A stretch of DNA of 33,902 nt from positions 1-33,902 of the forward strand of contig SSGT01000021.1 in the NCBI GenBank assembly GCA_008017065.1, given 5' to 3'. This DNA comes from Crocinitomicaceae bacterium. GTDB lineage: Bacteria > Bacteroidota > Bacteroidia > Flavobacteriales_D > Crocinitomicaceae. Both the position numbers and the translations under genes were made by a program. The notes beneath the pieces were generated by a model, which worked only from the letters and a program-made list of their open reading frames with translations, was not told where the DNA came from and made no database searches. Below, piece by piece: positions 24,207-31,670 of the stretch (the first letter of the stretch is position 1; each line of letters opens with the position of its first letter).

Positions 24207-26294
24207 ATGAAAAAAATAATTTTATCTGGTGCACTGATTTTGATGGCGACAGCGAGTTTTGGTCAATTAGACCGCTCTGTTCGTCCGCAAGCAGCAACGC
24301 CACCAACAATTAATATCAAAGATTCGGAGGTATTTAAAACAGCCAATGGCATCACTGTAATCCTATCCGAAAATCACAAATTACCGAAAGTTTCCATCCG
24401 ATTGGTCATGGGATCAGATCCATTTTTAGAAGGACCAAAAGCAGGACTTTCAGCAGTTGCCGGACAATTAATCATGTCGGGTACAACGAACCGAACGAAA
24501 GACAAATTGGATTCGGAAGTGGATTACATCGGTGCAACGTTGACAGCTGATGGTAATTCAATGTTCTTATCTTGCTTGACAAAGCACATCGACAAAGGCT
24601 TAGGACTAATGACCGACGTGTTGTACAATGCAAATTTTCCAGAATCAGAATTCAACCGCATCATCAAACAAAATGAATCTGGCTTGCTCTCGGCAAAATC
24701 AAATCCAGATCAAATGGCTGACAATGCGGAACGCAAGGCAAATTTCCCAGCAGGACATCCGTACGGTGAAATTATGACCGAAGCAACATTGGCTGCCATC
24801 AAGAAAGCGGACGTCGAAGCATACTTCAAAAAAATGTTTACGCCCGATGGAAGCTACTTGGTAATCGTTGGAGATGTAACCAAAGAACAAGCAACTAAAA
24901 TGGTTGACCAATACTTTGCTTCGTGGAAAGGCGGTCCTGTTTTCAAGTCAGATTACGGACAAGGTCAATTCAACAAAGGAAACCGCGTCATTTTTGTCAA
25001 AAAACCAGGCGCAGTTCAATCCAAAGTTTCCATCTCGTTTCCAGTAAAAATGAAACCAGGAGAAATGAATCAAATTCCACTTACGGTTACCAACGGAATT
25101 CTTGGAGGTGGAGGTTTTGGAACACGTTTGATGCAAAACTTACGTGAAGACAAAGCCTACACGTATGGATGCTATTCTGCGTTGGACATTACCGACAATG
25201 GAAGCTGGTTTTCAGCAGCAGGTAACTTCCGAAACGACGTAACAGACAGCGCGATTGTTCAAATTCTGAAAGAAATTGAAGGAATTGGAAATGCGTATGT
25301 GAAAGATTCTGAATTGAGTTTGACGAAATCAGCAATGGCTGGAAATTTTGCACGTTCGCTAGAGAGTCCGCAAACAATCGCTCGATTTGCATTGAATATC
25401 ATCCAAAACAACTTGCCAAAAGATTACTACCAAACATACTTGAAACGCCTAGAAGGAGTTGACAAAGATGCGGTTCTTGAAATGGCTCAAACATTCTTCA
25501 CAGCAAAAAACTGCAACATTGTGGTGGTTGGAAATGAAGAGATTTTGGAGAAATTGAAAGTATTTGATGCGGATGGAAAAATTGAAATGTTTGACGCTTT
25601 CGGAAACGAAGTAAAAGAAATGAAAAAAGCAGATATTTCGAAAGAACAATTGATTGAAAAATACATTTATGCAGCGACTGCGACTACTTCGATGAAAGCG
25701 GCTACTAAAAAGATCAAAAAAATCAAATCGCTCAAACAAGTGATCGAACTATCAAACCCACAATTTCCAGCTCCGTTGTTGATGACAAGCTACTTCGTTG
25801 CACCCAACAAAGAAGCTATGAAAATGGAAATGCAAGGAATGATGATTCAAAAAGAATGGTTTGATGGTACAAAAGGTGCATCTTCCAACATGCAAACGGG
25901 TAAAAAAGACTTGACGGCAGAAGAAATCGCTAAAAAGCAAAAAAATGCAGGTTTATTTCCAGAGTTGACCTATGCAACATCCGGTGTAAAAACGGAATTG
26001 ATGGGAATTGAAAACCAAAACGGTGTAGATGTGTACGTACTGAAAATCGTGGACGGAGACAACCAATCATTTGACTACTTCGACGTAAAAACGTTCCAAA
26101 AAGTAAAATCGGTTTCGATCCAAAAACAAGGAGACGATGTCGTAGAAGTAACGCGAACTTATGGCGATTACAAAGATGTAAGCGGTATCCAAGTTGCTCA
26201 CAAAACCTCATTGATGTTGGGAGAAATGGGCTTGGAAGGAAAAGTTACGACCGTAGAAGTAAACGGAAAAATTGAAGAAACCGTTTTCCAATAG
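24207..26294 (+). CDS. Secreted zinc-less M16 partner with C-terminal LolA-like extension
   Basis: 695 aa. A Sec signal covers residues 1-20 (ending SFGQ). The M16 region spans about 35-460; at the HxxEH position it reads AGLSAVAGQLIMSGT, so zinc binding is lost. The GGGGFGTRLMQNLREDKAYTYG signature is intact. Residues from about 500 form an extra domain: a Lys-rich linker (KAATKKIKKIKS), then LLMTSYFVAPNKEAMKMEMQGM, QKEWFDGTKG, YVLKIVDGDNQSFDYFDVKTFQKVKSVS and DYKDVSGIQVAHKTSL. This strand order and the Asp-x-Tyr-Thr/Phe-like turn resemble LolA/LolB-type lipid-binding folds, a resemblance I see by eye only. An intrinsic terminator follows. Confidence 0.88.
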   Translation: MKKIILSGALILMATASFGQLDRSVRPQAATPPTINIKDSEVFKTANGITVILSENHKLPKVSIRLVMGSDPFLEGPKAGLSAVAGQLIMSGTTNRTKDKLDSEVDYIGATLTADGNSMFLSCLTKHIDKGLGLMTDVLYNANFPESEFNRIIKQNESGLLSAKSNPDQMADNAERKANFPAGHPYGEIMTEATLAAIKKADVEAYFKKMFTPDGSYLVIVGDVTKEQATKMVDQYFASWKGGPVFKSDYGQGQFNKGNRVIFVKKPGAVQSKVSISFPVKMKPGEMNQIPLTVTNGILGGGGFGTRLMQNLREDKAYTYGCYSALDITDNGSWFSAAGNFRNDVTDSAIVQILKEIEGIGNAYVKDSELSLTKSAMAGNFARSLESPQTIARFALNIIQNNLPKDYYQTYLKRLEGVDKDAVLEMAQTFFTAKNCNIVVVGNEEILEKLKVFDADGKIEMFDAFGNEVKEMKKADISKEQLIEKYIYAATATTSMKAATKKIKKIKSLKQVIELSNPQFPAPLLMTSYFVAPNKEAMKMEMQGMMIQKEWFDGTKGASSNMQTGKKDLTAEEIAKKQKNAGLFPELTYATSGVKTELMGIENQNGVDVYVLKIVDGDNQSFDYFDVKTFQKVKSVSIQKQGDDVVEVTRTYGDYKDVSGIQVAHKTSLMLGEMGLEGKVTTVEVNGKIEETVFQ

Positions 26295-26321
26295 CACAAT
26301 AAAAACAAAAATACCCCTATC

Positions 26322-26355
26322 AAATCCCGTGTCGCTGTGGCACGGGATTTTTTTT
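26322..26355 (+). terminator. Intrinsic terminator after the secreted M16 pair
   Basis: Perfect 10-bp arms AAATCCCGTG (26322-26331) and CACGGGATTT (26341-26350) with a 9-base loop, running into a T tract to 26355. It sits 27 bases after the stop at 26294. Confidence 0.92.
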
Positions 26356-26423
26356 GAATACAACAGAATAAACGAACTACAAAAAGGGACGTCAGTTAAC
26401 CGCGGTTATCTGTTTCCTTTTTT

Positions 26424-26431
26424 TATTTTTG
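26424..26431 (+). promoter_or_regulatory. Candidate -7 box for the crotonase gene
   Basis: TATTTTTG is an exact TAnnTTTG match 16 bases before the ATG at 26448. It follows directly after the upstream terminator, so a new transcription unit starts here. Confidence 0.55.
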
Positions 26432-26447
26432 CAAAAAAATTAGAACT

Positions 26448-27221
26448 ATGTCAGAAGCTATTAATCAAGGACACGTCACTTATACAATCAACGAAATCGG
26501 TATTGCAACGATTGAGTTTGGACACCCGATGAGCAATTCGTTGCCGGGAAAAATACTTCAAAAATTAGCCGACACCATTACCGAATTAGGAAGCAATCAG
26601 GAAGCGAAAGTACTTGTTTTACGCTCAGCTGGAGAAAAAGCCTTTTGCGCAGGTGCAAGCTTTGATGAATTGATTTCGATTCAAGATTTAGAAACTGGAA
26701 AAAAATTCTTCTCTGGTTTTGCAAATGTGATCAACGCTTGTCGTAAATGTCCGAAACTAATCATCGGGCGCGTGCAAGGAAAAGCAGTTGGCGGAGGAGT
26801 TGGAATGGCTTCTGCAGTTGACTACTGTTTTGCGACAACCAATGCGGATGTCAAACTATCCGAATTAGCCGTTGGGATTGGACCATTTGTGGTAGGACCT
26901 GCGGTCGAGCGCAAGATGGGTACAGCTGCAATGAGTCAATTGGCGATCAATGCCACTGAATGGCAAACCGCTGAATGGGCGGCCAACAAAGGATTGTATG
27001 CCGATGTTTTTGAAACCGCAGAAGAAATGGACCAAGCGATTGAGAAACTAGCAACCACCCTTTCTACGTCAAATCCAGAGGCCATGTCGATGCTGAAATC
27101 TATTTTTTGGCAAGGGACCGAGAATTGGGATACCTTATTGGCAGAACGCGCAGGAATGAGCGGGAAATTAGTATTGTCTGATTTTACCGTCAATGCGATC
27201 AACAAGTTTAAAACCAAATAG
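26448..27221 (+). CDS. Enoyl-CoA hydratase/isomerase (crotonase) family protein
   Basis: 257 aa, usual length. Oxyanion-hole segments are AFCAGASFDELISI (near residues 64-78) and VQGKAVGGGVGMASAVDYCFA. The second catalytic Glu of hydratases is present in KLSELAVGIGPFVVGP, but the first is replaced (GGGVGM rather than GGGCEL), as in isomerases and in bacterial methylglutaconyl-CoA hydratases of the LiuC type, which this resembles. A role in leucine or fatty acid degradation is therefore likely but not fixed. Cytoplasmic. It is followed after 39 bases by the tRNA-dihydrouridine synthase gene. Confidence 0.88.
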   Translation: MSEAINQGHVTYTINEIGIATIEFGHPMSNSLPGKILQKLADTITELGSNQEAKVLVLRSAGEKAFCAGASFDELISIQDLETGKKFFSGFANVINACRKCPKLIIGRVQGKAVGGGVGMASAVDYCFATTNADVKLSELAVGIGPFVVGPAVERKMGTAAMSQLAINATEWQTAEWAANKGLYADVFETAEEMDQAIEKLATTLSTSNPEAMSMLKSIFWQGTENWDTLLAERAGMSGKLVLSDFTVNAINKFKTK

Positions 27222-27234
27222 GAAATTTTCATTG

Positions 27235-27268
27235 AAAGGCATTGAATCGAATTACGTTCAATGCCTTT
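27235..27268 (+). promoter_or_regulatory. Perfect 12-bp hairpin covering the dus start codon
   Basis: Arms AAAGGCATTGAA (27235-27246) and TTCAATGCCTTT (27257-27268) enclose a 10-base loop. The first ATG of the dus gene (27261-27263) lies in the right arm. No T run follows, so it is a poor terminator. It could hide the start codon, act as a weak stop after the crotonase gene, or simply precede the real start at ATG 27288. Confidence 0.7.
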
Positions 27269-28238
27269 ACACAAGTACCAATTTCCGATGAGAGATTTTT
27301 TGTACCTCGCTCCGCTGCAAAGCTTTACGGACCACCACTTTCGGAACGCATTCCAGCAAGTATTGGGCGATGTAGATCGATTTTATGCGCCGTACTTGAA
27401 AATGTCAAACGACGGAACGATTAAATCAGGACCAAAAATCGACATACTTCCAGCAAACAATCCTTTTGAAACGGTTGTGCCACAAGTAATGGCTTGCAAC
27501 ACTGCCGACTTTTTGCTAATGGCAGATTACATTACTGACTTGGGCTACACCGAAATCAATTGGAATTTGGGTTGCCCCTATCCGATGGTAGCAAAACGCG
27601 ACTTGGGCTCCGGAATTTTAGACAAGCCCGAAAAAATCATTCAAATCATCGAAACAGTGCTTCCCAATATGAACTTGAAATTGGGAATCAAAATGCGGAT
27701 GGGATATGAATCGACCGAAGACATCCTTACCCTGCTGCCCCAACTAAATGCCTACCCATTGACCGAGATCATCGTACACGCACGCTACGGGAAACAACTG
27801 TACACCGGAAGTTGCGACCACGATCGCTTTGAAGAGATTATCCCGCTGTGTAAACACCGATTGGTCTACAATGGCGACATCGAAACGGTACAAGATTTTC
27901 AAACACTCAAAAAACGTTTTCCAACAATAACGGATTGGATGATTGGTCGCGGTGCGATTGCAAATCCATTTTTGTTTGAAATGATTCAGGAAAACAGTCC
28001 CGAATTTCCAATGGATTGGCAAACGGTATTCGGTGAATTTCTTGCGTTGTTGTTGGATAGTCACCTACAAGCAAGTTCAAACGATGGAAACACGCTTTTG
28101 AAGATGAAACATTATTGGGAATATTTCGCAACGGGGATTGAAGATGGGAGTTTTCACTACAAGCGATTCAAAAAAATAAAAACAATTGCAGCCTACCAAA
28201 ATTTTATAAGCGAATTTTCAGAGATCGAAGCAGAATAA
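27261..28238 (+). CDS. tRNA-dihydrouridine synthase (Dus family)
   Basis: 325 aa from ATG 27261; ATG 27288 (MRDFLYLAPLQ) is an alternative start and would free the gene from a start-codon hairpin. FMN-dependent Dus enzymes reduce uridines in the tRNA D-loop with NADPH. Signatures: FLYLAPLQSFTDHHFR at the N-terminus, INWNLGCPYPMVAKRDLGSGIL with catalytic Cys105, KLGIKMRMGY, EIIVHARYGKQLYTGSCD and VYNGDIETVQDF...WMIGRGAIANPFLF. The pattern is closest to DusC-type sequences, but the subtype is not certain. Cytoplasmic. No strong terminator separates it from the ribosomal protein promoter region downstream. Confidence 0.92.
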   Translation: MPLHKYQFPMRDFLYLAPLQSFTDHHFRNAFQQVLGDVDRFYAPYLKMSNDGTIKSGPKIDILPANNPFETVVPQVMACNTADFLLMADYITDLGYTEINWNLGCPYPMVAKRDLGSGILDKPEKIIQIIETVLPNMNLKLGIKMRMGYESTEDILTLLPQLNAYPLTEIIVHARYGKQLYTGSCDHDRFEEIIPLCKHRLVYNGDIETVQDFQTLKKRFPTITDWMIGRGAIANPFLFEMIQENSPEFPMDWQTVFGEFLALLLDSHLQASSNDGNTLLKMKHYWEYFATGIEDGSFHYKRFKKIKTIAAYQNFISEFSEIEAE

Positions 28239-28269
28239 TTCAGAATAAATGGAATTATTTCAAAATTCG

Positions 28270-28301
28270 TTTGTTAATAAAATGTTTAAGTTATATCTTT
28301 G
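28270..28301 (+). promoter_or_regulatory. Promoter of the rplM ribosomal operon
   Basis: TTTG (28270-28273), 20 bases, then TATCTTTG (28294-28301): a full match to the Bacteroidota housekeeping promoter (-33 TTTG, -7 TAnnTTTG). It lies 44 bases before the GTG start. This is one of the two cleanest promoters in the window. Confidence 0.8.
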
Positions 28302-28345
28302 CACCCCCAAATTAGGGGAATTGTCTTATTTAATTAATATTTATT

Positions 28346-28804
28346 GTGGATACATTAAGTTACAAAACGAAGTCTGCTAACACAGAAACCTCTGGAAAGA
28401 AGTGGTTGTTGGTAGATGCCGAAGGCCAAACAGTTGGTCGCTTGGCGAGTGAGGTAGCGAAGTTGATACGTGGGAAACACAAACCAAACTTCACACCACA
28501 CGCAGACTGCGGAGATAACGTAATTGTTATTAATGCAGAGAAAGTATCATTTTCTGGTACTAAATTAGTGAACAAGGAGTATGTCCGTTACACGGGATAC
28601 CCAGGTGGGCAAAGAATTTTGACTGCACAAGAAATTTTACAAAAACACCCTCAACGTTTGATTGAGAAAGCTGTAAAAGGAATGTTGCCAAAAAATACTT
28701 TGGGACGTAATTTATTTACTAACTTGAAAGTTTACGTAGGTCCTGAGCACAAACAAGAAGCTCAAAAACCTGAAGTAATTACTTTTAGCTCATCTAAAAA
28801 ATAA
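28346..28804 (+). CDS. rplM: 50S ribosomal protein L13
   Basis: 152 aa with a GTG start ([28 protein letters not shown]..., the standard Bacteroidota N-terminus). Key segments: [56 protein letters not shown], and [34 protein letters not shown]. It is a component of the large subunit and early assembly protein. rpsI starts 2 bases after its stop, the near-universal L13-S9 pair. In E. coli L13 represses its own operon; I see no comparable leader structure in the 44-base 5' region here. Confidence 0.98.
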   Translation: MDTLSYKTKSANTETSGKKWLLVDAEGQTVGRLASEVAKLIRGKHKPNFTPHADCGDNVIVINAEKVSFSGTKLVNKEYVRYTGYPGGQRILTAQEILQKHPQRLIEKAVKGMLPKNTLGRNLFTNLKVYVGPEHKQEAQKPEVITFSSSKK

Positions 28805-28806
28805 TT

Positions 28807-29193
28807 ATGGAAATTATCAACACATTAGGAAGAAGAAAAACTTCCGTTGCCAGAGTTTACATGAAAAAAGGTACTGGTAAAGTTATCGTAAATAAAAAAG
28901 AATACAAAGAGTTCTTTCCAGTTGCGATGTTGCAATCAAAAATTCAGCACCCTTTCCAATTGACAGATACAGTTGATCAATACGATGTAACTGTAAACGT
29001 TATGGGTGGAGGTATCAACGGACAAGCAGAAGCGATCCGTTTGGGTATTTCAAGAGCACTTGTGAAAGTATCTGAGGATTTGAAACCAGCATTGAAGGCA
29101 GAAGGTTTGATGACGCGTGACCCACGAATGGTTGAGCGTAAAAAACCAGGTCAGCCGAAAGCACGTAAGAAATTCCAATTCTCAAAACGTTAA
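28807..29193 (+). CDS. rpsI: 30S ribosomal protein S9
   Basis: 128 aa, normal length. NTLGRRKTSVARVYMKKGTGKVIVN at the N-terminus, NVMGGGINGQAEAIRLGISRALV in the middle, and the basic tail DPRMVERKKPGQPKARKKFQFSKR, which ends in the KR that reaches the tRNA P site. It is in one unit with rplM. The next gene, rpsB, is 119 bases downstream across a structured leader. Confidence 0.98.
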   Translation: MEIINTLGRRKTSVARVYMKKGTGKVIVNKKEYKEFFPVAMLQSKIQHPFQLTDTVDQYDVTVNVMGGGINGQAEAIRLGISRALVKVSEDLKPALKAEGLMTRDPRMVERKKPGQPKARKKFQFSKR

Positions 29194-29210
29194 TATTAAA
29201 ATATTTTGGC

Positions 29211-29287
29211 GGTTGTTTAGTATCCAAGCGAGTAAGCATTGTTCGTCAGTTGACGAATCCCTCATTCCGCTGATTACTAAAGGAACG
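29211..29287 (+). ncRNA. Structured RNA leader upstream of rpsB
   Basis: Three nested helices fit the rpsI-rpsB spacer. P1: TTTAGTA (29216-29222) with TACTAAA (29275-29281). P2: AGCG (29227-29230) with CGCT (29268-29271), possibly extended by AG/CT pairs with a bulge. P3: TTCGTC (29242-29247) with GACGAA (29252-29257), closing an AGTT loop. AAAGGAACG follows P1. S2 is known to regulate rpsB-tsf through leader RNA in other bacteria, so this is a candidate S2-responsive element. I cannot say whether it matches a described family. Confidence 0.6.
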
Positions 29288-29312
29288 TAAACAATTAAAA
29301 AACAATACTAAA

Positions 29313-30077
29313 ATGTCAAAAGTAGGTTTTCAAGAGTTATTAGACGCAGGTGTTCACTTTGGACACCAAAAAAGAAAGTGGAATCCAGCAATGGCGCCAT
29401 ACATCTTCGATGAGAAGAAAGGTATCCACATTATCGATCTAAATAAGACAATCGCTCATCTTGACCAAGCATGCGCAGCGATGACACAAATCGCAAAATC
29501 AGGTAAGAAAGTTCTTTTCGTAGCAACGAAGAAACAAGCAAAAGAAATCGTAGCTGAGCGCGTTAAAGCTGTAAACATGCCGTTCGTAACTGAACGTTGG
29601 TCTGGTGGTATGTTGACCAATTTCCAAACGACTCGTAAATCGATTCGTAAAATGGCTTCTATTGATAAAATGAAGACAGACGGAACATGGGATACACTTT
29701 CTAAAAGAGAGCGTCTATTCAAAACTCGTCAACGTGAAAAACTAGAAAAGAACTTTGGTTCAATTGCTGATATGACTCGTCAACCAGCAGCTATTTTCTT
29801 AGTAGATATCTTGAAAGAGAATATCGCTATGCACGAAGCAAAAAGATTAAACATTCCGATCTTTGCAATGGTTGATACGAACTCAAACCCGAAAATGGTT
29901 GATTTCCCAATTCCTGCAAATGACGATGCTACAAAATCAATTTCAATCATCTTGGATGCGATTTGTGATGCAATCAAAGTTGGTTTGGAAGATCGCAAAA
30001 ACACAAAAGACAAAGTTGCAGACAAAACTGAAGTTGCAGAAGAAGCAGCTACAGCAACTGAAACTAAAGAAGATTAA
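29313..30077 (+). CDS. rpsB: 30S ribosomal protein S2
   Basis: 254 aa. Signatures: ELLDAGVHFGHQKRKWNPAMAPYIF, IIDLNKTIAHLDQAC, VLFVATKKQAKEIV, FVTERWSGGMLTNFQTTRKSI, RQPAAIFLVDILKENIAMHEA and NIPIFAMVDTNSNPKMVDFPIPANDDATKSI. The last 25 residues form a Lys/Glu/Ala/Thr-rich tail typical of Bacteroidota S2. It binds late in small-subunit assembly. tsf follows after 24 bases, the conserved rpsB-tsf order. A structured leader precedes it. Confidence 0.98.
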   Translation: MSKVGFQELLDAGVHFGHQKRKWNPAMAPYIFDEKKGIHIIDLNKTIAHLDQACAAMTQIAKSGKKVLFVATKKQAKEIVAERVKAVNMPFVTERWSGGMLTNFQTTRKSIRKMASIDKMKTDGTWDTLSKRERLFKTRQREKLEKNFGSIADMTRQPAAIFLVDILKENIAMHEAKRLNIPIFAMVDTNSNPKMVDFPIPANDDATKSISIILDAICDAIKVGLEDRKNTKDKVADKTEVAEEAATATETKED

Positions 30078-30101
30078 TCATTAAATAATAATTTTACGAT
30101 C

Positions 30102-30932
30102 ATGGCAATTACAGCTGCAGATGTAAATAAATTGCGCCAACAAACAGGCGCAGGAATGATGGATTGCAAAAATGCATTGGTTGAATCAAACGGTGATTTT
30201 GAAGCGGCAATCGACATTCTTCGTAAAAAAGGTCAAAAAATCGCTGCTAAACGTGGTGAAAATGAAGCAAAAGAAGGTTTGATCTTCGCACAAGCTTCCA
30301 ACGACGGAAAAACAGGTGTGATCTTGGCGTTGAACTGTGAAACGGATTTCGTTGCAATGAACGATAACTTCCGTGGATTCATGCAATCATTGGTTGATAT
30401 CGCATTGGCAAACATGCCTGCTTCTATCGACGAATTGAAAGCACTTCCTTACGACGACAAATTGTCTGTTGAGGAAAAAATCACAGAACACGTTGGTGTT
30501 GTTGGTGAAAAATTAGATCTTTCTAAATACGCAACAATTATTGCTGCTCAAGTATGTGCTTACAATCACCCAGGAAATCAATTGGCGACGTTGGTAGGTC
30601 TTTCTGACGCTTCTGAAGCTGCTGAAGAAGCTGGTAAACAAGTGGCGATGCAAGTTGCTGCGATGAACCCATTGGCGTTAAACAAAGATGGTATCGATCA
30701 AAACACGATCGATCGCGAGTTGGAGATTGGAAAAGAATTAGCGATTCAAGAAGGTAAACCAGCTGATATGGCTGAGAAAATCTCTCAAGGTCGTTTGAAC
30801 AAATTTTTCCAAGAAAACACGTTGTTGAGCCAACCGTTCGTTCGTGACAACAAATTAACGGTTGCTGAGTTCTTGAATACAGCAGGAAAAGGATTGACAG
30901 TTACTTCATTCGAGCGTTTCGCAATGAAATAA
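30102..30932 (+). CDS. tsf: Translation elongation factor Ts
   Basis: 276 aa, the usual length. It exchanges GDP for GTP on EF-Tu. The N-terminal UBA-like domain has DVNKLRQQTGAGMMDCKNALVESNGDFEAAIDILRKKG, followed by the core with AKEGLIFAQASNDGKTGVILALNCETDFVAMND, which contains the TDFVA motif that contacts EF-Tu. The coiled-coil and C-terminal part read EKISQGRLNKFFQENTLLSQPFVRD. It is last in the ribosomal unit and is closed by a strong terminator. Confidence 0.98.
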   Translation: MAITAADVNKLRQQTGAGMMDCKNALVESNGDFEAAIDILRKKGQKIAAKRGENEAKEGLIFAQASNDGKTGVILALNCETDFVAMNDNFRGFMQSLVDIALANMPASIDELKALPYDDKLSVEEKITEHVGVVGEKLDLSKYATIIAAQVCAYNHPGNQLATLVGLSDASEAAEEAGKQVAMQVAAMNPLALNKDGIDQNTIDRELEIGKELAIQEGKPADMAEKISQGRLNKFFQENTLLSQPFVRDNKLTVAEFLNTAGKGLTVTSFERFAMK

Positions 30933-30956
30933 GAACTTTCCGAATGGAAAATAGAC

Positions 30957-30990
30957 AAAGAGGTTGGAGTTGATCCAGCCTCTTTTTTTT
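30957..30990 (+). terminator. Intrinsic terminator of the ribosomal operon
   Basis: Arms AGAGGTTGGA (30959-30968) and TCCAGCCTCT (30974-30983) pair over 10 bp with one T-G wobble and a 5-base loop, extended by A-T pairs on the outside. Eight T follow (30983-30990). It begins 24 bases after the tsf stop. Confidence 0.92.
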
Positions 30991-31324
30991 GTGCACTAAA
31001 GTCGCACAGCCGACACGAAACAACAATTGAATCCTCACCAGTGTCGGAAAAGAAAACAATCGAATCTAGCGCGTTTTACGTACGAATTGAACGAAACATA
31101 AAACAACCAACGAATGGCCCCCTATTTCAGCAAACAGGGACGTACACAAACCAACAACTATTAAAACATGTATGACGGCGACAATTCGCCAACGGATTCA
31201 TCGCAATCGAATATTTTCGGAACAAACGTCCATACGATCAATCTAGAAACTTGCTGGCTAAAAAATCAACCAATCAGACGATGATATATTTAAAGGGAAT
31301 GTAAAGCAATGATCAACAAACGGT
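30991..31324. other. Gene-free stretch between the tsf terminator and the small RNA locus
   Basis: No credible gene. A 7-bp inverted repeat CCGACAC (31010-31016) / GTGTCGG (31041-31047) spans a 24-base loop. Short frames such as 31168-31284 (38 codons) show no signal peptide, membrane segment or family pattern. The region is less AT-rich and less structured than the small RNA that follows it. Confidence 0.5.
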
Positions 31325-31394
31325 ATAAAAGAACAAGAGCTTTAGACGGGCGTCTAAAGCTCTTGCTACACTAATCAACCTAACCTACTACTAC
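31325..31394 (-). ncRNA. Candidate minus-strand small RNA with its own promoter and terminator
   Basis: A minus-strand promoter (31400-31430) should start RNA at about 31394. The predicted RNA of about 70 nt begins with a C-poor, G/U/A-rich stretch (AGTAGTAGTAGGTTAGGTTG followed by ATTAGTGTAG). It then forms a perfect 15-bp hairpin with arms CAAGAGCTTTAGACG and CGTCTAAAGCTCTTG (plus-strand 31334-31365) and ends in TTCTTTTA. No minus-strand gene lies between this point and the convergent tsf gene, so it is not an mRNA leader. The single-stranded 5' part would be the pairing region. I do not recognise a named RNA family. Confidence 0.6.
31334..31365 (-). terminator. 32-bp near-perfect palindrome, probable terminator of the small RNA
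   Basis: Arms CAAGAGCTTTAGACG (31334-31348) and CGTCTAAAGCTCTTG (31351-31365) are perfectly complementary with only two bases between them. On the minus strand the hairpin is followed by TTCTTTTAT; on the plus strand it is followed by CTACAC, so it can only stop minus-strand transcription. Confidence 0.75.
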
Positions 31395-31399
31395 TGGGA

Positions 31400-31430
31400 C
31401 AAAGGTAAGGCTTTTTTCCGTTTGCACAAG
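31400..31430 (-). promoter_or_regulatory. Minus-strand promoter of the small RNA
   Basis: Read on the minus strand: TTG (31429-31427), 19 bases, then TACCTTTG (31407-31400), an exact -7 match. The layout is almost the same as the rplM promoter in this window (20-base spacer). Confidence 0.65.
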
Positions 31431-31670
31431 CATTCAAGCGTGTTAAAATATGTAAACAAAAAGCTCAGGATTCCTATATTATTCACTTGCGCTAATCAAC
31501 TAATTCAGATTTTATGGATGAAAAAGAGCGATTTACGGATTGAAGTGTTTATATTTAGAGATTATTTGTTTCAAATATAAAATCTACTGGAAACAATTCA
31601 GTGAATAAGATTCCAATAAAAAGCCTATTTTCGTAATCAAAATTGCTTTAAAATTCCGAATATCGCTCAT
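31431..31670. other. AT-rich region upstream of the response regulator gene
   Basis: No gene. An AT-rich hairpin TATTTG/CAAATA lies near 31564-31579. A -7-like TATTTTCG (31626-31633) matches seven of eight positions of TAnnTTTG, 37 bases before the ATG at 31671. I see no PHO-box-like direct repeat here. Confidence 0.5.

Noticed and set aside
31010-31047. CCGACAC/GTGTCGG inverted repeat as a terminator
   Set aside because: The loop is 24 bases, no T run follows on either strand, and the strong tsf terminator is already upstream.
31110-31126. GGCCCCCTATTTCAG, similar to the ACCCCCTATTTTAG next to the repeats at about 13910 and 14196
   Set aside because: Only about 14 bases match and the palindromic core is missing, so a fifth repeat copy is not supported.
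31168-31284. 38-codon plus-strand frame in the gene-free region
   Set aside because: No signal, membrane helix, promoter or family pattern; length is within chance.
31309-31374. 21-codon basic peptide frame overlapping the palindrome
   Set aside because: It is explained by the hairpin sequence and lies antisense to the candidate small RNA.
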